Source: Shinella granuli
GTDB lineage: Bacteria; Pseudomonadota; Alphaproteobacteria; Rhizobiales; Rhizobiaceae
Direction of reading: 5' to 3'
DNA length: 64,000 nt
Assembly: GCF_004341885.1 (NCBI RefSeq)
Contig: NZ_SLVX01000005.1
Span: 62,001 to 126,000 of the forward strand
The notes under the pieces were generated by a model that saw only the letters and a program-made list of their open reading frames with translations, was not told the DNA's origin and made no database searches. Numbering within the stretch: position 1 is the stretch's first letter; each line of letters opens with the position of its first letter. Both the position numbers and the translations under genes were made by a program. Shown one piece after another: positions 26,583 through 35,378 of the stretch.

Positions 26583-27355
26583 GTACTCTTGCCCATTTTC
26601 ACGATTTCGAGATTGACGCCGGCGTCCTTCAGGCGCGCCCTCACCGCTTCATCGACCCGGTCCGTCGTCAGAACGACGTCGAAGGCGACAAGGTCGCCCA
26701 GGACGTTGAGGGCGACCTTGCCGAATTTCGAGGAATCGACGAGCAGGATCTTGCGGCTCGACGAGGCCATCATCGCCTGCTTGACCTTGGTGACCTGGGC
26801 GTCCTGGATGAAGGCCGTCCCGCCGTCGATGGCGGAGGCGGAACAGAAGAGGACGTTCGCCCGAAGGCTTGCCACCGCCTTCTCGCAGGTGATGCCGATA
26901 TAGGCGTTGTAGTTGTGGTGGTACTTGCCGCCGAGGCTGATCAGTTCCACCTCCTCGGCCTCGATCAGCTTGCCGGCCGAGATGTAGCTGTTGGTGATGA
27001 CGGTGAGCGGACGGGCCTCCGGCAGGAGGCCCGCGAGCGCGCAGGCCGTCGAGGAATCGTCCAACATCACCGCCTGCCCGGCCTCGACATAGGCCATGGC
27101 GGCGCGGGCGAGCGCCTCCTTCTCCGTCCTGCCCACCGTCTCGCGGTAGCGGAACGTGCTCTCGTAGAGGCCGGAGGGCTGGACGGTGACCATGCCGTGC
27201 AGCTTGCGCAGCACGCCCTGCTGGGCAAGCGCATCGATATGCCGGTGGATGGTCATGCGCGAGACGCCGAAATGCTCGACGAGATCCTCGATGCGCGCCT
27301 GGCCGGCCCGCATGATGTACTCGGCAATCTCCTCGCGTCGTGCTTCCGCCTTCAT
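26579..27355 (-). CDS. DeoR-family transcriptional regulator
   Basis: 258 residues. An N-terminal DeoR helix-turn-helix (RREEIAEYIMRAGQARIEDL, then FGVSRMTIHRHIDALAQQGV) is followed by the DeoR C-terminal sensor fold: MLDDSSTACALAGLL for the phosphosugar site, VITNSYISA, ISLGGKY and the closing VDSSKFGKVALN. Such regulators usually bind a phosphorylated sugar. The start ATG overlaps the kinase stop and its own stop overlaps the GlpD-like start, so all three are one operon. It is the likely regulator of the AT-rich promoter region upstream of the kinase. Confidence 0.93.
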   Translation of the reverse strand: MKAEARREEIAEYIMRAGQARIEDLVEHFGVSRMTIHRHIDALAQQGVLRKLHGMVTVQPSGLYESTFRYRETVGRTEKEALARAAMAYVEAGQAVMLDDSSTACALAGLLPEARPLTVITNSYISAGKLIEAEEVELISLGGKYHHNYNAYIGITCEKAVASLRANVLFCSASAIDGGTAFIQDAQVTKVKQAMMASSSRKILLVDSSKFGKVALNVLGDLVAFDVVLTTDRVDEAVRARLKDAGVNLEIVKMGKST

Positions 27356-28887
27356 CCGTCCGCTTCCCTCGACCGTTTTGCGAGATCCTCGATGGCCTGC
27401 CAATGTGGCGCCATGCCGTCTGCAAGCCGTCTATAGACATCGTAGCGCCCGGCGAGCTGCGCGCTCCGCACCCCGTCCGGCCGGTAGGAGCGCAGGATCC
27501 GGGTCGTCGCCGCCGCGCCGGCCTCCGGGCTTGCATAAAGCCCCACCGCGGCACCGGCGACGAGCGCCGCGCCCCAGGCAGCCGCCTCGTCGGCGGAAGA
27601 GACGTCGACGACGAGCCCCGTCGCATCGGCGAACATCTGCGCCAGAACCGGGCTGCGCGCCCCGCCGCCGCTGATGCGCATGCGCTCCACCGGCACGCGA
27701 GACAGGAGGTCGTCGATATGGACCTTGTGGTTGAAGACGATGCCTTCCAGCACGGCCTTCAGGAGATCGCCCCGCTCGTGCCAGCCGTGCACGCCGAAGA
27801 AGCCGGCGCTCGCACCACTGCCGAAGGGCGAGCCGAAGAGGAAGGGATGGAAGACGATATCCGACGGCTTTTCCATCGCCCGGTCGAGCTCCGGCCGCAG
27901 CAGCGCGTGGATGTCGGCCCCCTCGCGCGCGGCCCTTTCGGTGAGATCCCGGCAGAAATTGTCGAGGAACCAGTCGTAGTTCGCGGTGGAGGCCGGGGAG
28001 ATGGCCATGGAGTTCCACCAGCCCGTGCGGATGCCGTTGCGGCAAAACCAGCGCGGATCGACCATCGGCTCTTCGGTGACCAGCTCGTTGATCGAATAGG
28101 TGCCGGCGACGACGGCAAGCAGGCCCGGCGCATGGCCGCCGATGCCGAGCGCCGAGGCCGTCACGTCATGCAGGCCCGCGGCAACGGGCGTGCCCTCGAT
28201 GAGGCCTGTCGCTGCCGCCGCGTCGCGCGTCACCGTGCCGATGATCTCGTCCGGCCGGGCGACCGGCGGAAGGGCGGGCCAGAGGTCACCGAGGCCGAAG
28301 ACCTCCAGCGCCGCCTTGTCGAAGGCCTGCGTGCGCACATTGGTGAAGCTCGTGCTCGCCTCGGTGAGATCCGTGCCGACGACACCGGTCAGGCAGAAGC
28401 GCAGCCAGTCCTTGCAGGTGATGACATGGCCGATGGCGCGGTAGCGCTCCGGCTCGTGCTGCCGGATATGGGCGAGCAGGGCCGAGGGCGCGGAAGCGTG
28501 TGCGGTCTGGCCGGTCAGCGCCAGCGCGCGCTGCGCCACGCCGTCCTTCCCCCAGGCTTCGACGATCGCGCCGGCGCGGCTGTCGAGCGAGAGGATGCCG
28601 GCACCGAGCGGGCGTTTTTCGCTATCGAGCAGGTAGAGGCCGTCGCCATGGGCGGTCGCCGCGACGGCCTTGATGTCGCCCGCCGGGCGGCCGCTCTTCT
28701 CGATCGCCTCGCGGATCGCCTCGGCGGTCGCGGTCCACAGGCCCGCCATGTCGCGCTCGACATGGCGCGGCTCGGGAAAGGATTGCGGCACGCGCCGCCG
28801 CGCGACGGCGATCGGCGTGCCGTCCTCCTCGAAAATCACCGCCTTGGTGACCGTCAGGCCGTTATCGATGCCCAGAAGCAGCGCCAT
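27352..28887 (-). CDS. FGGY-family carbohydrate kinase (LyxK-like)
   Basis: 511 residues with the two actin-like domains of the FGGY family. The phosphate-1 motif is LLLGIDNGLTVTKAVIFEEDG, followed by HVERDMAGLW, AHGDGLYLLD, a GTPVAAGLHDV region, and the C-terminal RISGGGARSPVLAQMFAD plus AAAWGAALVAG. Overall it resembles L-xylulose kinase LyxK more than glycerol kinase. It probably phosphorylates a keto-sugar or polyol taken up by an importer elsewhere. It heads the operon kinase, DeoR, GlpD-like. A GGAGAG ribosome site precedes the ATG. Confidence 0.88.
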   Translation of the reverse strand: MALLLGIDNGLTVTKAVIFEEDGTPIAVARRRVPQSFPEPRHVERDMAGLWTATAEAIREAIEKSGRPAGDIKAVAATAHGDGLYLLDSEKRPLGAGILSLDSRAGAIVEAWGKDGVAQRALALTGQTAHASAPSALLAHIRQHEPERYRAIGHVITCKDWLRFCLTGVVGTDLTEASTSFTNVRTQAFDKAALEVFGLGDLWPALPPVARPDEIIGTVTRDAAAATGLIEGTPVAAGLHDVTASALGIGGHAPGLLAVVAGTYSINELVTEEPMVDPRWFCRNGIRTGWWNSMAISPASTANYDWFLDNFCRDLTERAAREGADIHALLRPELDRAMEKPSDIVFHPFLFGSPFGSGASAGFFGVHGWHERGDLLKAVLEGIVFNHKVHIDDLLSRVPVERMRISGGGARSPVLAQMFADATGLVVDVSSADEAAAWGAALVAGAAVGLYASPEAGAAATTRILRSYRPDGVRSAQLAGRYDVYRRLADGMAPHWQAIEDLAKRSREADG

Positions 28888-28942
28888 GGTTCTCTCCGTC
28901 CGTTCCGGCTTGCACGCAGGGTGAGACGATCCTGCAGGCGAC

Positions 28943-28987
28943 TTGTAACGTATTATATTGTTATTATATCGTCAATAAATGTTACAA
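28943..28987. promoter_or_regulatory. AT-rich operator/promoter region of the kinase-DeoR-GlpD operon
   Basis: TTGTAAC (28943-28949) and GTTACAA (28981-28987) are perfect inverted copies flanking an AT-rich core containing TATTATATTG and TTATTATAT. This sits 56 nt before the kinase start within an otherwise GC-rich gap (28888-29103). It is a good candidate for the DeoR operator. A TTGACC hexamer at 29031-29036 may belong to the divergent gene. Confidence 0.5.
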
Positions 28988-29103
28988 AGGGGCCGCGCCT
29001 TGCCCCGCGTTACCACCCTGAAGCGCATTCTTGACCTTTTCTTCACACTCCTCGCGTAAGCAGGGCGGGACGAGGCCCGGAATGGGGGGCCGGGTGGGTA
29101 TCG

Positions 29104-30213
29104 ATGTCGAGCGTGCGTTCGTTTGAAGCGGGGGATGTGGATGCGGTCGCAGACCTGTTCCAGCGCCTGCTGCGCAAGACAGCCGAGCCGGCGAACGACG
29201 ACCTGAAAACCTATCTGCGCACCCTCTTCATCGATTTCCCCGCTGCCGAACCGGATTTGCGCTCGCGCGTGCATGTGCGCACGGATGGCAGCGTTTCGGG
29301 TTTCCTCGGCGTGCTGCCGGTGGAGATGGAGTTCGAGGGACGCCGACTGAAGGCGGCCAATTGCGGCACATTCGCCTGCGACGACCGCGAGGAAGACCCC
29401 TTCGCCGGTGCCCGCCTCCTGCGCGATGTGCTTGCCGGTCCGCAGGACCTCTCCTTCACCGAGACCTCGAACGATGTTTCCACGGATATGTGGCGCTCGA
29501 TGCGCGCCACGGTCCTCGGCCCTCACAGCCTCGAATGGCTGCGCATGATAAAGCCGGCTTCCTTCGCCCTGAAGGCCGCCGCGGGGCGGCTGTCCGCCTT
29601 GAGACTGTTCAATCCCCTGGCTCGCGCCGCGGATGCGATCCTCTGCCGGCGTGGCGAAAAACAGAACTGGTCGCACTATATCCCGCTTGCCGGCAAGGCC
29701 GATGCCTTCGTCGACGAGGCGGTGAGCGATGCGGAATTTGCCGACCTGTGCCGGCAGTTCGTGCGCCATTTCCCGCTGCGCCCCGCATGGGACACGCCCG
29801 TACTGGAAACCATGCTCGGCCATGCCACCCGCAAGGCGCTGCATGGCGAGCGCATCCAGCATGTCGTCAAGACGCGGACCGGCAAGGCGGTCGGCCTCTA
29901 TCTCTACTACGGCAATCCCGGCGACATCGGCCGCACGGTGCAGATCATGGCCGCGCCCGGCCAGGAGGCCATCGTCATCGACCGCCTGATGCGCGATGCC
30001 CATGCGCGCGGCCTCGTCGCCATTCGCGGACGCACGCAGCCAACCCTGCTGCAGGCGATGATCGGCAAGAAATGCGCCTTCCTGCACACGTCCTCGACCA
30101 TCGTGCATTCGCGCGACCCCGCGCTGCTCGACGCGATGGCGAACGGCAGGGTGTTCCTCAACGGTCTTGCCGGTGAAGGCTGGACACGCCTCATCGGCGA
30201 TCGGTTCGGATAA
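29104..30213 (+). CDS. GNAT-like acyltransferase at the head of a biosynthetic cassette
   Basis: 369 residues, soluble. The N-terminus (VRSFEAGDVDAVADLFQRLL) and the following strand pair with SVSGFLGVLPVEMEF and a helix after FAGARLLRDVL look like an acyl-CoA N-acyltransferase fold, probably with a second GNAT-like half (QHVVKTRTGKAVGLYLYYGN, then VQIMAAPGQEAIVIDRLMRD). The family call rests on fold pattern, not on a firm motif. It stops 4 nt before an asparagine synthetase-like gene and is probably cotranscribed with the four following genes. It may acylate an amine intermediate of that pathway. Confidence 0.6.
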   Translation: MSSVRSFEAGDVDAVADLFQRLLRKTAEPANDDLKTYLRTLFIDFPAAEPDLRSRVHVRTDGSVSGFLGVLPVEMEFEGRRLKAANCGTFACDDREEDPFAGARLLRDVLAGPQDLSFTETSNDVSTDMWRSMRATVLGPHSLEWLRMIKPASFALKAAAGRLSALRLFNPLARAADAILCRRGEKQNWSHYIPLAGKADAFVDEAVSDAEFADLCRQFVRHFPLRPAWDTPVLETMLGHATRKALHGERIQHVVKTRTGKAVGLYLYYGNPGDIGRTVQIMAAPGQEAIVIDRLMRDAHARGLVAIRGRTQPTLLQAMIGKKCAFLHTSSTIVHSRDPALLDAMANGRVFLNGLAGEGWTRLIGDRFG

Positions 30214-30217
30214 GACC

Positions 30218-32173
30218 ATGTGCGGGATCGCCGGATATTTCGGGGGAAACATCGCGCCGGAACGGGGCGCGGACCATCTGCGCCGCATGGTCGCCGCGCT
30301 TCGCCATCGCGGGCCGGACGGTGAAGGCATCCTCCTGCGCGCCGATGCGGGCCTTGCCCATACCCGCCTTTCCATCGTCGGCCTTGCCGACGGCGCCCAG
30401 CCGATGGCGACGGAGGACGAGGCGCTCGCACTGTCCTTCAACGGCGAGATCTTCAACTATGTGGAACTGCGCGACGACCTGACGGCGCGCGGCCGCAGCT
30501 TCCGCACCACGTCGGATACCGAGGTGCTGCTCGCGGCCTTTGCGGAAAGAGGCCCTGCCTGCCTGCCGGATTTCAACGGCGACTTCGCCTTCGCCATCCA
30601 TGATGCGAAAAACCGCCGGCTGGTGCTTGCCCGCGACCGCATGGGCGTGCGCCCGCTGTTCTATACGCAGCACGAAGGCGCGCTGTTCTTCGCCTCCGAG
30701 ATCGCCGCGCTGCTGGCCCTGCCCGGCATGGTGGCCGAAATCGACCCCGTGGCGCTCGACCAGATCTTCACGCTCTGGTGCCCGATCCCGCCGCGCACCG
30801 CCTACCGCAACATCTTCGAACTGCCGCCCGGCCATCTGATGACCGTCGAGGACGGCCGCCAGACGGTTCGCCCCTGGTGGCAGCTCTCCTTCCCCGATCG
30901 CGGCGACATCCAGCCGGCCGGACGGTTCGAAAGCCAGGTCGAGGAGTTGCGCGCGCTGCTTGCCGATGCCACGCGCCTTCGCCTGCGCGCCGACGTGCCC
31001 GTCGGGTCCTATCTGTCGGGCGGTATCGATTCCTCCGTCATCGCCGCCCTTGCCGCACGCACCGTGACGCGCGGCCTGCGAACCTTTTCCCTGACCTTCC
31101 GCAGCGAGGAGCACGACGAAAGCGCCTGGCAGCGGCAGATGGCGGCGACGCTCGATGCGCAGGCCGACAGCGTCGAATGCACGGCGGAGGCGATCGCGTG
31201 CCACCTGCCCGCGGTGATGGGCCATATCGAGCGGCCGATCCTGCGCACCGCGCCCGTGCCGCTCCACCTGCTCGCCGCCAGAGTGCGCGAGCGCGGCATG
31301 AAGGTCGTGCTGACCGGCGAAGGCGCGGACGAGATCTTCGCCGGCTACGATCTTTTCCGCGAGGCCCGCGTCCGGCGCTTCTGCGGCCGGCAACCGGCCT
31401 CCGTCCACCGCCCCCGCCTCTTCCAGCGGCTCTATCCCTATCTTCCCGGCCTCAAGCAGCAGACGCCGGAATATCTCGCGCGCTTCTTCGCCTTCGGCTC
31501 GGAGGCGCTTGACGATCCGCTCTATTCCCACCGCCCGCGCTTCCGCTCCACCGCCGCGGCGAAACTGTTCTTCTCTCCCGGCCTCAAGGAGGCGCTGGGC
31601 GACTACGATGCTGCCGAGGACCTTGCGGCACAACTGCCCGCCGACTTCCGCCGCTGGCATCCCCTGCACCAGGCGCAGTATCTCGAAACGGCCTTCCTCC
31701 TGCCGGGCTACATCCTGTCCAGCCAGGGCGACCGGGTGATGATGGCCAATGCCGTCGAGGGGCGGTTCCCCTTCCTCGACCCCCGGGTCGTCTCCTTCGC
31801 CGCCGGCCTTGCCCCGGATGCCAAGCTGCTCGGCCTTCGCGAGAAGCACATCCTCAAGGAAGCCGCCCGCGGCCTCGTGCCGGCAGCCATCATCGACCGC
31901 CCGAAACAGCCCTACCGCGCGCCGGACAGCGAGAGTTTCGCCGCTCCGCACACGCCTGCCTATCTCGACGCCGTGCTGTCGCCGGAACGCCTTACCGATA
32001 ACGGCCTGTTCAATGTCCCGGCCGTCGGCAAGCTGAAGGAGAAGGTCCTCAAGGGACAGGTCTCCGGTTTCCGCGACAACGCGGCCTTCATCGGCATCCT
32101 GTCGACCCAGCTCCTGCGCGGCACCGACGCCACACGATCCACAGAAACTGCATCCAGCATTAGGATAAGCTGA
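30218..32173 (+). CDS. asnB: Glutamine-dependent asparagine synthetase-like amidotransferase
   Basis: 651 residues. The N-terminal class II glutaminase starts with the catalytic Cys2 (MCGIAGYFGG) and has HRGPDGEG and SFNGEIFNY. The C-terminal synthetase domain has the PP-loop SGGIDSS at residues 267-273, LTGEGADEIFAGY, and VEGRFPFLD. The enzyme activates a carboxylate with ATP and amidates it with ammonia from glutamine. Lying in a cassette with an acyl carrier protein and an adenylate-forming ligase, it may amidate a pathway intermediate rather than aspartate. The ATG at 30218 is fixed by the need to expose Cys2. Confidence 0.88.
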   Translation: MCGIAGYFGGNIAPERGADHLRRMVAALRHRGPDGEGILLRADAGLAHTRLSIVGLADGAQPMATEDEALALSFNGEIFNYVELRDDLTARGRSFRTTSDTEVLLAAFAERGPACLPDFNGDFAFAIHDAKNRRLVLARDRMGVRPLFYTQHEGALFFASEIAALLALPGMVAEIDPVALDQIFTLWCPIPPRTAYRNIFELPPGHLMTVEDGRQTVRPWWQLSFPDRGDIQPAGRFESQVEELRALLADATRLRLRADVPVGSYLSGGIDSSVIAALAARTVTRGLRTFSLTFRSEEHDESAWQRQMAATLDAQADSVECTAEAIACHLPAVMGHIERPILRTAPVPLHLLAARVRERGMKVVLTGEGADEIFAGYDLFREARVRRFCGRQPASVHRPRLFQRLYPYLPGLKQQTPEYLARFFAFGSEALDDPLYSHRPRFRSTAAAKLFFSPGLKEALGDYDAAEDLAAQLPADFRRWHPLHQAQYLETAFLLPGYILSSQGDRVMMANAVEGRFPFLDPRVVSFAAGLAPDAKLLGLREKHILKEAARGLVPAAIIDRPKQPYRAPDSESFAAPHTPAYLDAVLSPERLTDNGLFNVPAVGKLKEKVLKGQVSGFRDNAAFIGILSTQLLRGTDATRSTETASSIRIS

Positions 32174-32175
32174 CC

Positions 32176-32430
32176 ATGTCCGACGAGACCAAAGCCGCAA
32201 TCCGTACCTTCATCGTGGAAAACTTCCTGTTCGGCGACGACAGCCATCCGCTGCCCGCCGACCTGTCGCTGATCGACAACGACCTCATCGATTCCACCGG
32301 CATCCTGGAGCTGGTCGGCTTCCTCGAAGAACGCTTCGGCGTGCAGGTCGCCGATGCCGACATCGTGCCGACCAATCTCGACACGATCGAGCGCATCGCC
32401 GGCTTCATCGCCCGCAAGCAGGCGGCCTGA
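32176..32430 (+). CDS. Acyl carrier protein
   Basis: 84 residues of the ACP/PCP four-helix fold. The phosphopantetheine attachment site is Ser40 in NDLIDSTGILELVGFLEERF, a DS[TL] motif in the usual place. It begins 2 nt after the asnB stop and is followed 13 nt later by an adenylate-forming ligase, so it is a dedicated carrier and not the fatty-acid AcpP, whose motif is DSLDTVE. It would hold the acyl or aminoacyl group activated by the ligase. Confidence 0.9.
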   Translation: MSDETKAAIRTFIVENFLFGDDSHPLPADLSLIDNDLIDSTGILELVGFLEERFGVQVADADIVPTNLDTIERIAGFIARKQAA

Positions 32431-32443
32431 CGGCAGGCCGGCC

Positions 32444-33970
32444 ATGCGGATCGAGCGTTACCTCCAGGACAGCGCAGCCCGCGACGGCGCCCGGACGGCG
32501 ATCGTCTCCGGCGAGGTGCGGCTGGACTATGCCCGTTTCCTCGATCTTGCCACCCGCATGGCCACGACGCTGCGCATGCGCGGCGTCGGACGCGGCGACC
32601 GCGTTCTCGTCCTCCTCGACAATGGCTGGCAGACGGCCGTCGCCGTCTTCGCCACCTGGATCGCGGGCGCCGTCATCTGCCCCGTCAATCCGGCGACCAG
32701 AAGCGCACGGCTCGCGCAGATCGCGCGCGACTGCACCCCTGCGCTGGTCTTCGTGGAAAGCCGCCTTGAGAGGCTGCTCGACGAAACGCCCGAGATCGCC
32801 GCGTCACCGCGTATCGTGACAGGCGGCAGCTTCGATGCCGCGCTCGAGGCCGCGCCGCTCGCAGCCGAGCCCCTGCCCGACACCGATCTCGCCGCGCTGA
32901 TCTACACGTCCGGCTCGACGGGCGAACCGAAGGGCGTGATGCTCGCCCATGACAACGTGGACGCCGCCGCCCGCGCGATCACCGCCTATCTCGAAAACAC
33001 CGCCGCCGACACCATCCTCGTCGTGCTGCCCATGTCCTTCGGTTATGGGCTCAACCAGCTTGTCACCGCCACGCGCTGCGGGGCGACGCTGATCATCGAG
33101 AAATCCTTCGCCTTCCCGCAGGCGATCTTCGAGAAGATCCGCGACGAGCGCGTCACCGGCTTCCCGCTCGTGCCGGCCATGGCGGCCATGATGATGCAGG
33201 CACGCGACCTCGACGCGTCGCTCTTTGCGAGCCTGCGCTACGTGACCAGCGCCGCCGCGCCCATGCCGCTCGCCCATCTCGACTGGCTGCGCGCCTTCCT
33301 ACCGCAGGCGAAGCTCTATTCCATGTACGGCCAGACCGAATGCACCCGCGCTAGTTGGCTGCCGCCGGGCGAGATCGATGCCCGGCGCGGCTCGGTCGGC
33401 ATCGCCATACCGGGCGGCCGGGCCGAGGTGGTCGACGAGGCCGGCGAGACGGTGGCACCCGGCACGATGGGCGAGCTGGTGATCAGCGGGCCGCATGTCA
33501 TGCGCGGCTACTGGCAGAACGAGGCCGCGACGCGCCGCGCGCTGCGGCCCGATCCGCACACGGGGATCCTGCGCCTCCACACCGGCGACCTCTTCACCGC
33601 GGATGCGGACGGTTATCTCACCTTCGTCTCGCGCATGGACGACATCATCAAGTCGCGCGGCGAGAAGGTCGCACCCAAGGCCGTGGAGGACGTTCTCTGC
33701 CGCATGCCGGGCGTGGCGGAAGCGCTCGTCGTCGGCATCGCCCACGAGGTGCTCGGACAGGCCGTCAAGGCGGTGATCGTCGCCTCGGACCCGGCCCTCA
33801 CCGAGCGCGACGTGCTGCGCTTCTGCGCCCGCCATCTCGAGGACCACATGGTCCCCAAGCAAGTCGAATTCCGGGAATTCCTTCCCAAGACCGATTCCGG
33901 CAAGGCAAGCCGCCGGCTCGCCGCCGAACCCGCCACCACGACTGGCCAAAAGACAGGATCGCCTGCATGA
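32444..33970 (+). CDS. AMP-dependent acyl (or amino acid) ligase
   Basis: 508 residues of the ANL superfamily: the P-loop-like YTSGSTGEPKGVMLAHDN, the adenine-binding YSMYGQTECTRAS, the hinge-region TGDLFTADADGYLTFVSR with DDIIKSRGEKVAPKAVED, and the C-terminal catalytic lysine in PKTDSGKASRR. It activates a carboxylic acid as the acyl-AMP and probably loads it onto the ACP encoded just upstream; CoA as acceptor is the alternative. Its stop overlaps the NadE-like start (ATGA). Substrate is not predictable by eye. Confidence 0.9.
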   Translation: MRIERYLQDSAARDGARTAIVSGEVRLDYARFLDLATRMATTLRMRGVGRGDRVLVLLDNGWQTAVAVFATWIAGAVICPVNPATRSARLAQIARDCTPALVFVESRLERLLDETPEIAASPRIVTGGSFDAALEAAPLAAEPLPDTDLAALIYTSGSTGEPKGVMLAHDNVDAAARAITAYLENTAADTILVVLPMSFGYGLNQLVTATRCGATLIIEKSFAFPQAIFEKIRDERVTGFPLVPAMAAMMMQARDLDASLFASLRYVTSAAAPMPLAHLDWLRAFLPQAKLYSMYGQTECTRASWLPPGEIDARRGSVGIAIPGGRAEVVDEAGETVAPGTMGELVISGPHVMRGYWQNEAATRRALRPDPHTGILRLHTGDLFTADADGYLTFVSRMDDIIKSRGEKVAPKAVEDVLCRMPGVAEALVVGIAHEVLGQAVKAVIVASDPALTERDVLRFCARHLEDHMVPKQVEFREFLPKTDSGKASRRLAAEPATTTGQKTGSPA

Positions 33971-34953
33971 CCACGCCGAAGTCCCACACGCCCTCCTTCG
34001 CCCCGCTCGTACTCGATCCCGCCGCGGAGGTGGAGCGCATCACCGGCTGGATGCGCGACCGGCTGCGCCTCGACCTGCGCAAGCGCGGCCTGGTGCTCGG
34101 CCTTTCCGGCGGCATCGATTCCAGCCTCTGCGCGGCGCTGGCCGTCAAGGCGCTCGGCGCGAAGAACGTCTTCGCGCTCTTCATGCCGGAGAACGATTCC
34201 GACCCGGAAAGCCTGCGGCTCGGGCGCAGCGTCGCCGAGACCTTCGGCATCGAGAGCATCGTTGAGGATATCGGCCCCTCGCTCGCCGCCATGGGCTGCT
34301 ATGAGCGCCGCGATGCCTTCATCCGCGAGGCCGTTCCGGAATACGAGGCCGGCTGGGCCTCCAAGATCGTCTTCGACAACCCGATGACCACAGGCGGCTA
34401 CAACATCTCCTCGCTCGTCGTGCGCTCGCCCGACGGCGAGATGCGCAAGGTGCGGCTTTCGGCGGGCGCCTATCTCGGCATCGTCGCAGCGACGAACATG
34501 AAGCAGCGCACCCGCAAGCAGCTCGAATACTACCATGCGGACCGGCTGAACTTCGCCGTGCTCGGCACGCCGAACCGGCTGGAATACGACCAGGGCTTCT
34601 TCGTCAAGAACGGCGACGGCGCCGCCGACATCAAGCCGATCGCCCATCTCTACAAGTCGCAGGTCTTCCAGCTCGCCGCCCATCTCGGCGTGCCGGCCGA
34701 CATCCTCTCACGCCCGCCCACCACCGACACCTATTCCCTGCCGCAGACGCAGGAGGAGTTCTACTTCGCCCTGCCCTACGACAAGATGGACATCTGCCTC
34801 TACGGGCTGGAGAACGCCGTGCCGGCGGCCGAGATCGCCACGGCCACGGGCCTCAAGGCAAGCGACGTCGAGCTGGTCTGGACGGACATCGCCGCCAAGC
34901 GCAAGGTCGCCCGCTACCTGCATTGCCCCCCGCTCGTCTTCGACGGGGCGTAA
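33967..34953 (+). CDS. nadE: NAD+ synthetase-family (NadE-like) PP-loop amide ligase
   Basis: 328 residues. The N-terminal PP-loop is SGGIDSS at residues 47-53 (GLVLGLSGGIDSSLCAALAV); further NadE features include ATNMKQRTRKQLEYYHADRL, NFAVLGTPNRLEYDQGFFVKNG and a DIKPIAHLYKSQVFQLA segment. There is no nitrilase/glutaminase domain, so free ammonia would be the nitrogen donor. NadE normally converts deamido-NAD to NAD. Its overlap with an ACP-linked ligase suggests that this copy belongs to the cassette, either making a different amide or supplying NAD. Whether the organism has another nadE would decide. Confidence 0.82.
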   Translation: MTTPKSHTPSFAPLVLDPAAEVERITGWMRDRLRLDLRKRGLVLGLSGGIDSSLCAALAVKALGAKNVFALFMPENDSDPESLRLGRSVAETFGIESIVEDIGPSLAAMGCYERRDAFIREAVPEYEAGWASKIVFDNPMTTGGYNISSLVVRSPDGEMRKVRLSAGAYLGIVAATNMKQRTRKQLEYYHADRLNFAVLGTPNRLEYDQGFFVKNGDGAADIKPIAHLYKSQVFQLAAHLGVPADILSRPPTTDTYSLPQTQEEFYFALPYDKMDICLYGLENAVPAAEIATATGLKASDVELVWTDIAAKRKVARYLHCPPLVFDGA

Positions 34954-34991
34954 CCGGCATCTGATCCCGGGCTTTGATGGTGCATTGATCT

Positions 34992-35290
34992 GTCCGACCT
35001 GGAAGGGTGCGGCCGCGCCAGAACGACGGAATCAACCGCCGGCCTGACGGGATGCCGGCGGCCGCGGAGGAGGCTGTCATCGTCGCTTTCCGGCGGCATA
35101 CGCTACCGCCGCTCGCTGATCGCCCCGCAGCCGGCGACCCCGTTCTCCGTCCGATCCCGCACCATGACCGGCCGGCCCGGCAGCCGGCCCTCCCGTCTAG
35201 GCGGTGCGAACCTTCTCGTTCGCCCGCATCGGACAGATCGCGGCGTGGTCGAACCTGATCATAAAGGCCGTCCAAGCCATGGTCGTTCGG
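34992..35290 (+). pseudogene. Decayed IS481-type transposase fragment
   Basis: The translated stretch AAAEEAVIVAFRRHTLPPL (about 35052-35108) matches the well-known IS481 transposase segment EEEAIIVAFRRHTLLPLDDC. After a frameshift near 35110 the similarity resumes as LIAPQPATPFSVRS, against LYALQPTIPHLTRS in the intact family. A weaker match (FSFARIGQIAAWSNLIIKAV) may follow near 35215-35275. Both ends and the catalytic DDE core are missing, and no terminal inverted repeats were found. The remaining gap to 35435 contains the promoter of the next operon. Confidence 0.55.
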
Positions 35291-35378
35291 GTCGGGCTTG
35301 GGCCGTAGGAGCCTTCGTCACGACAGCCCTTCCATTGTCCGCCGCATTCTCTTCAGCGGTTTGCCACCTGCTTTACTT

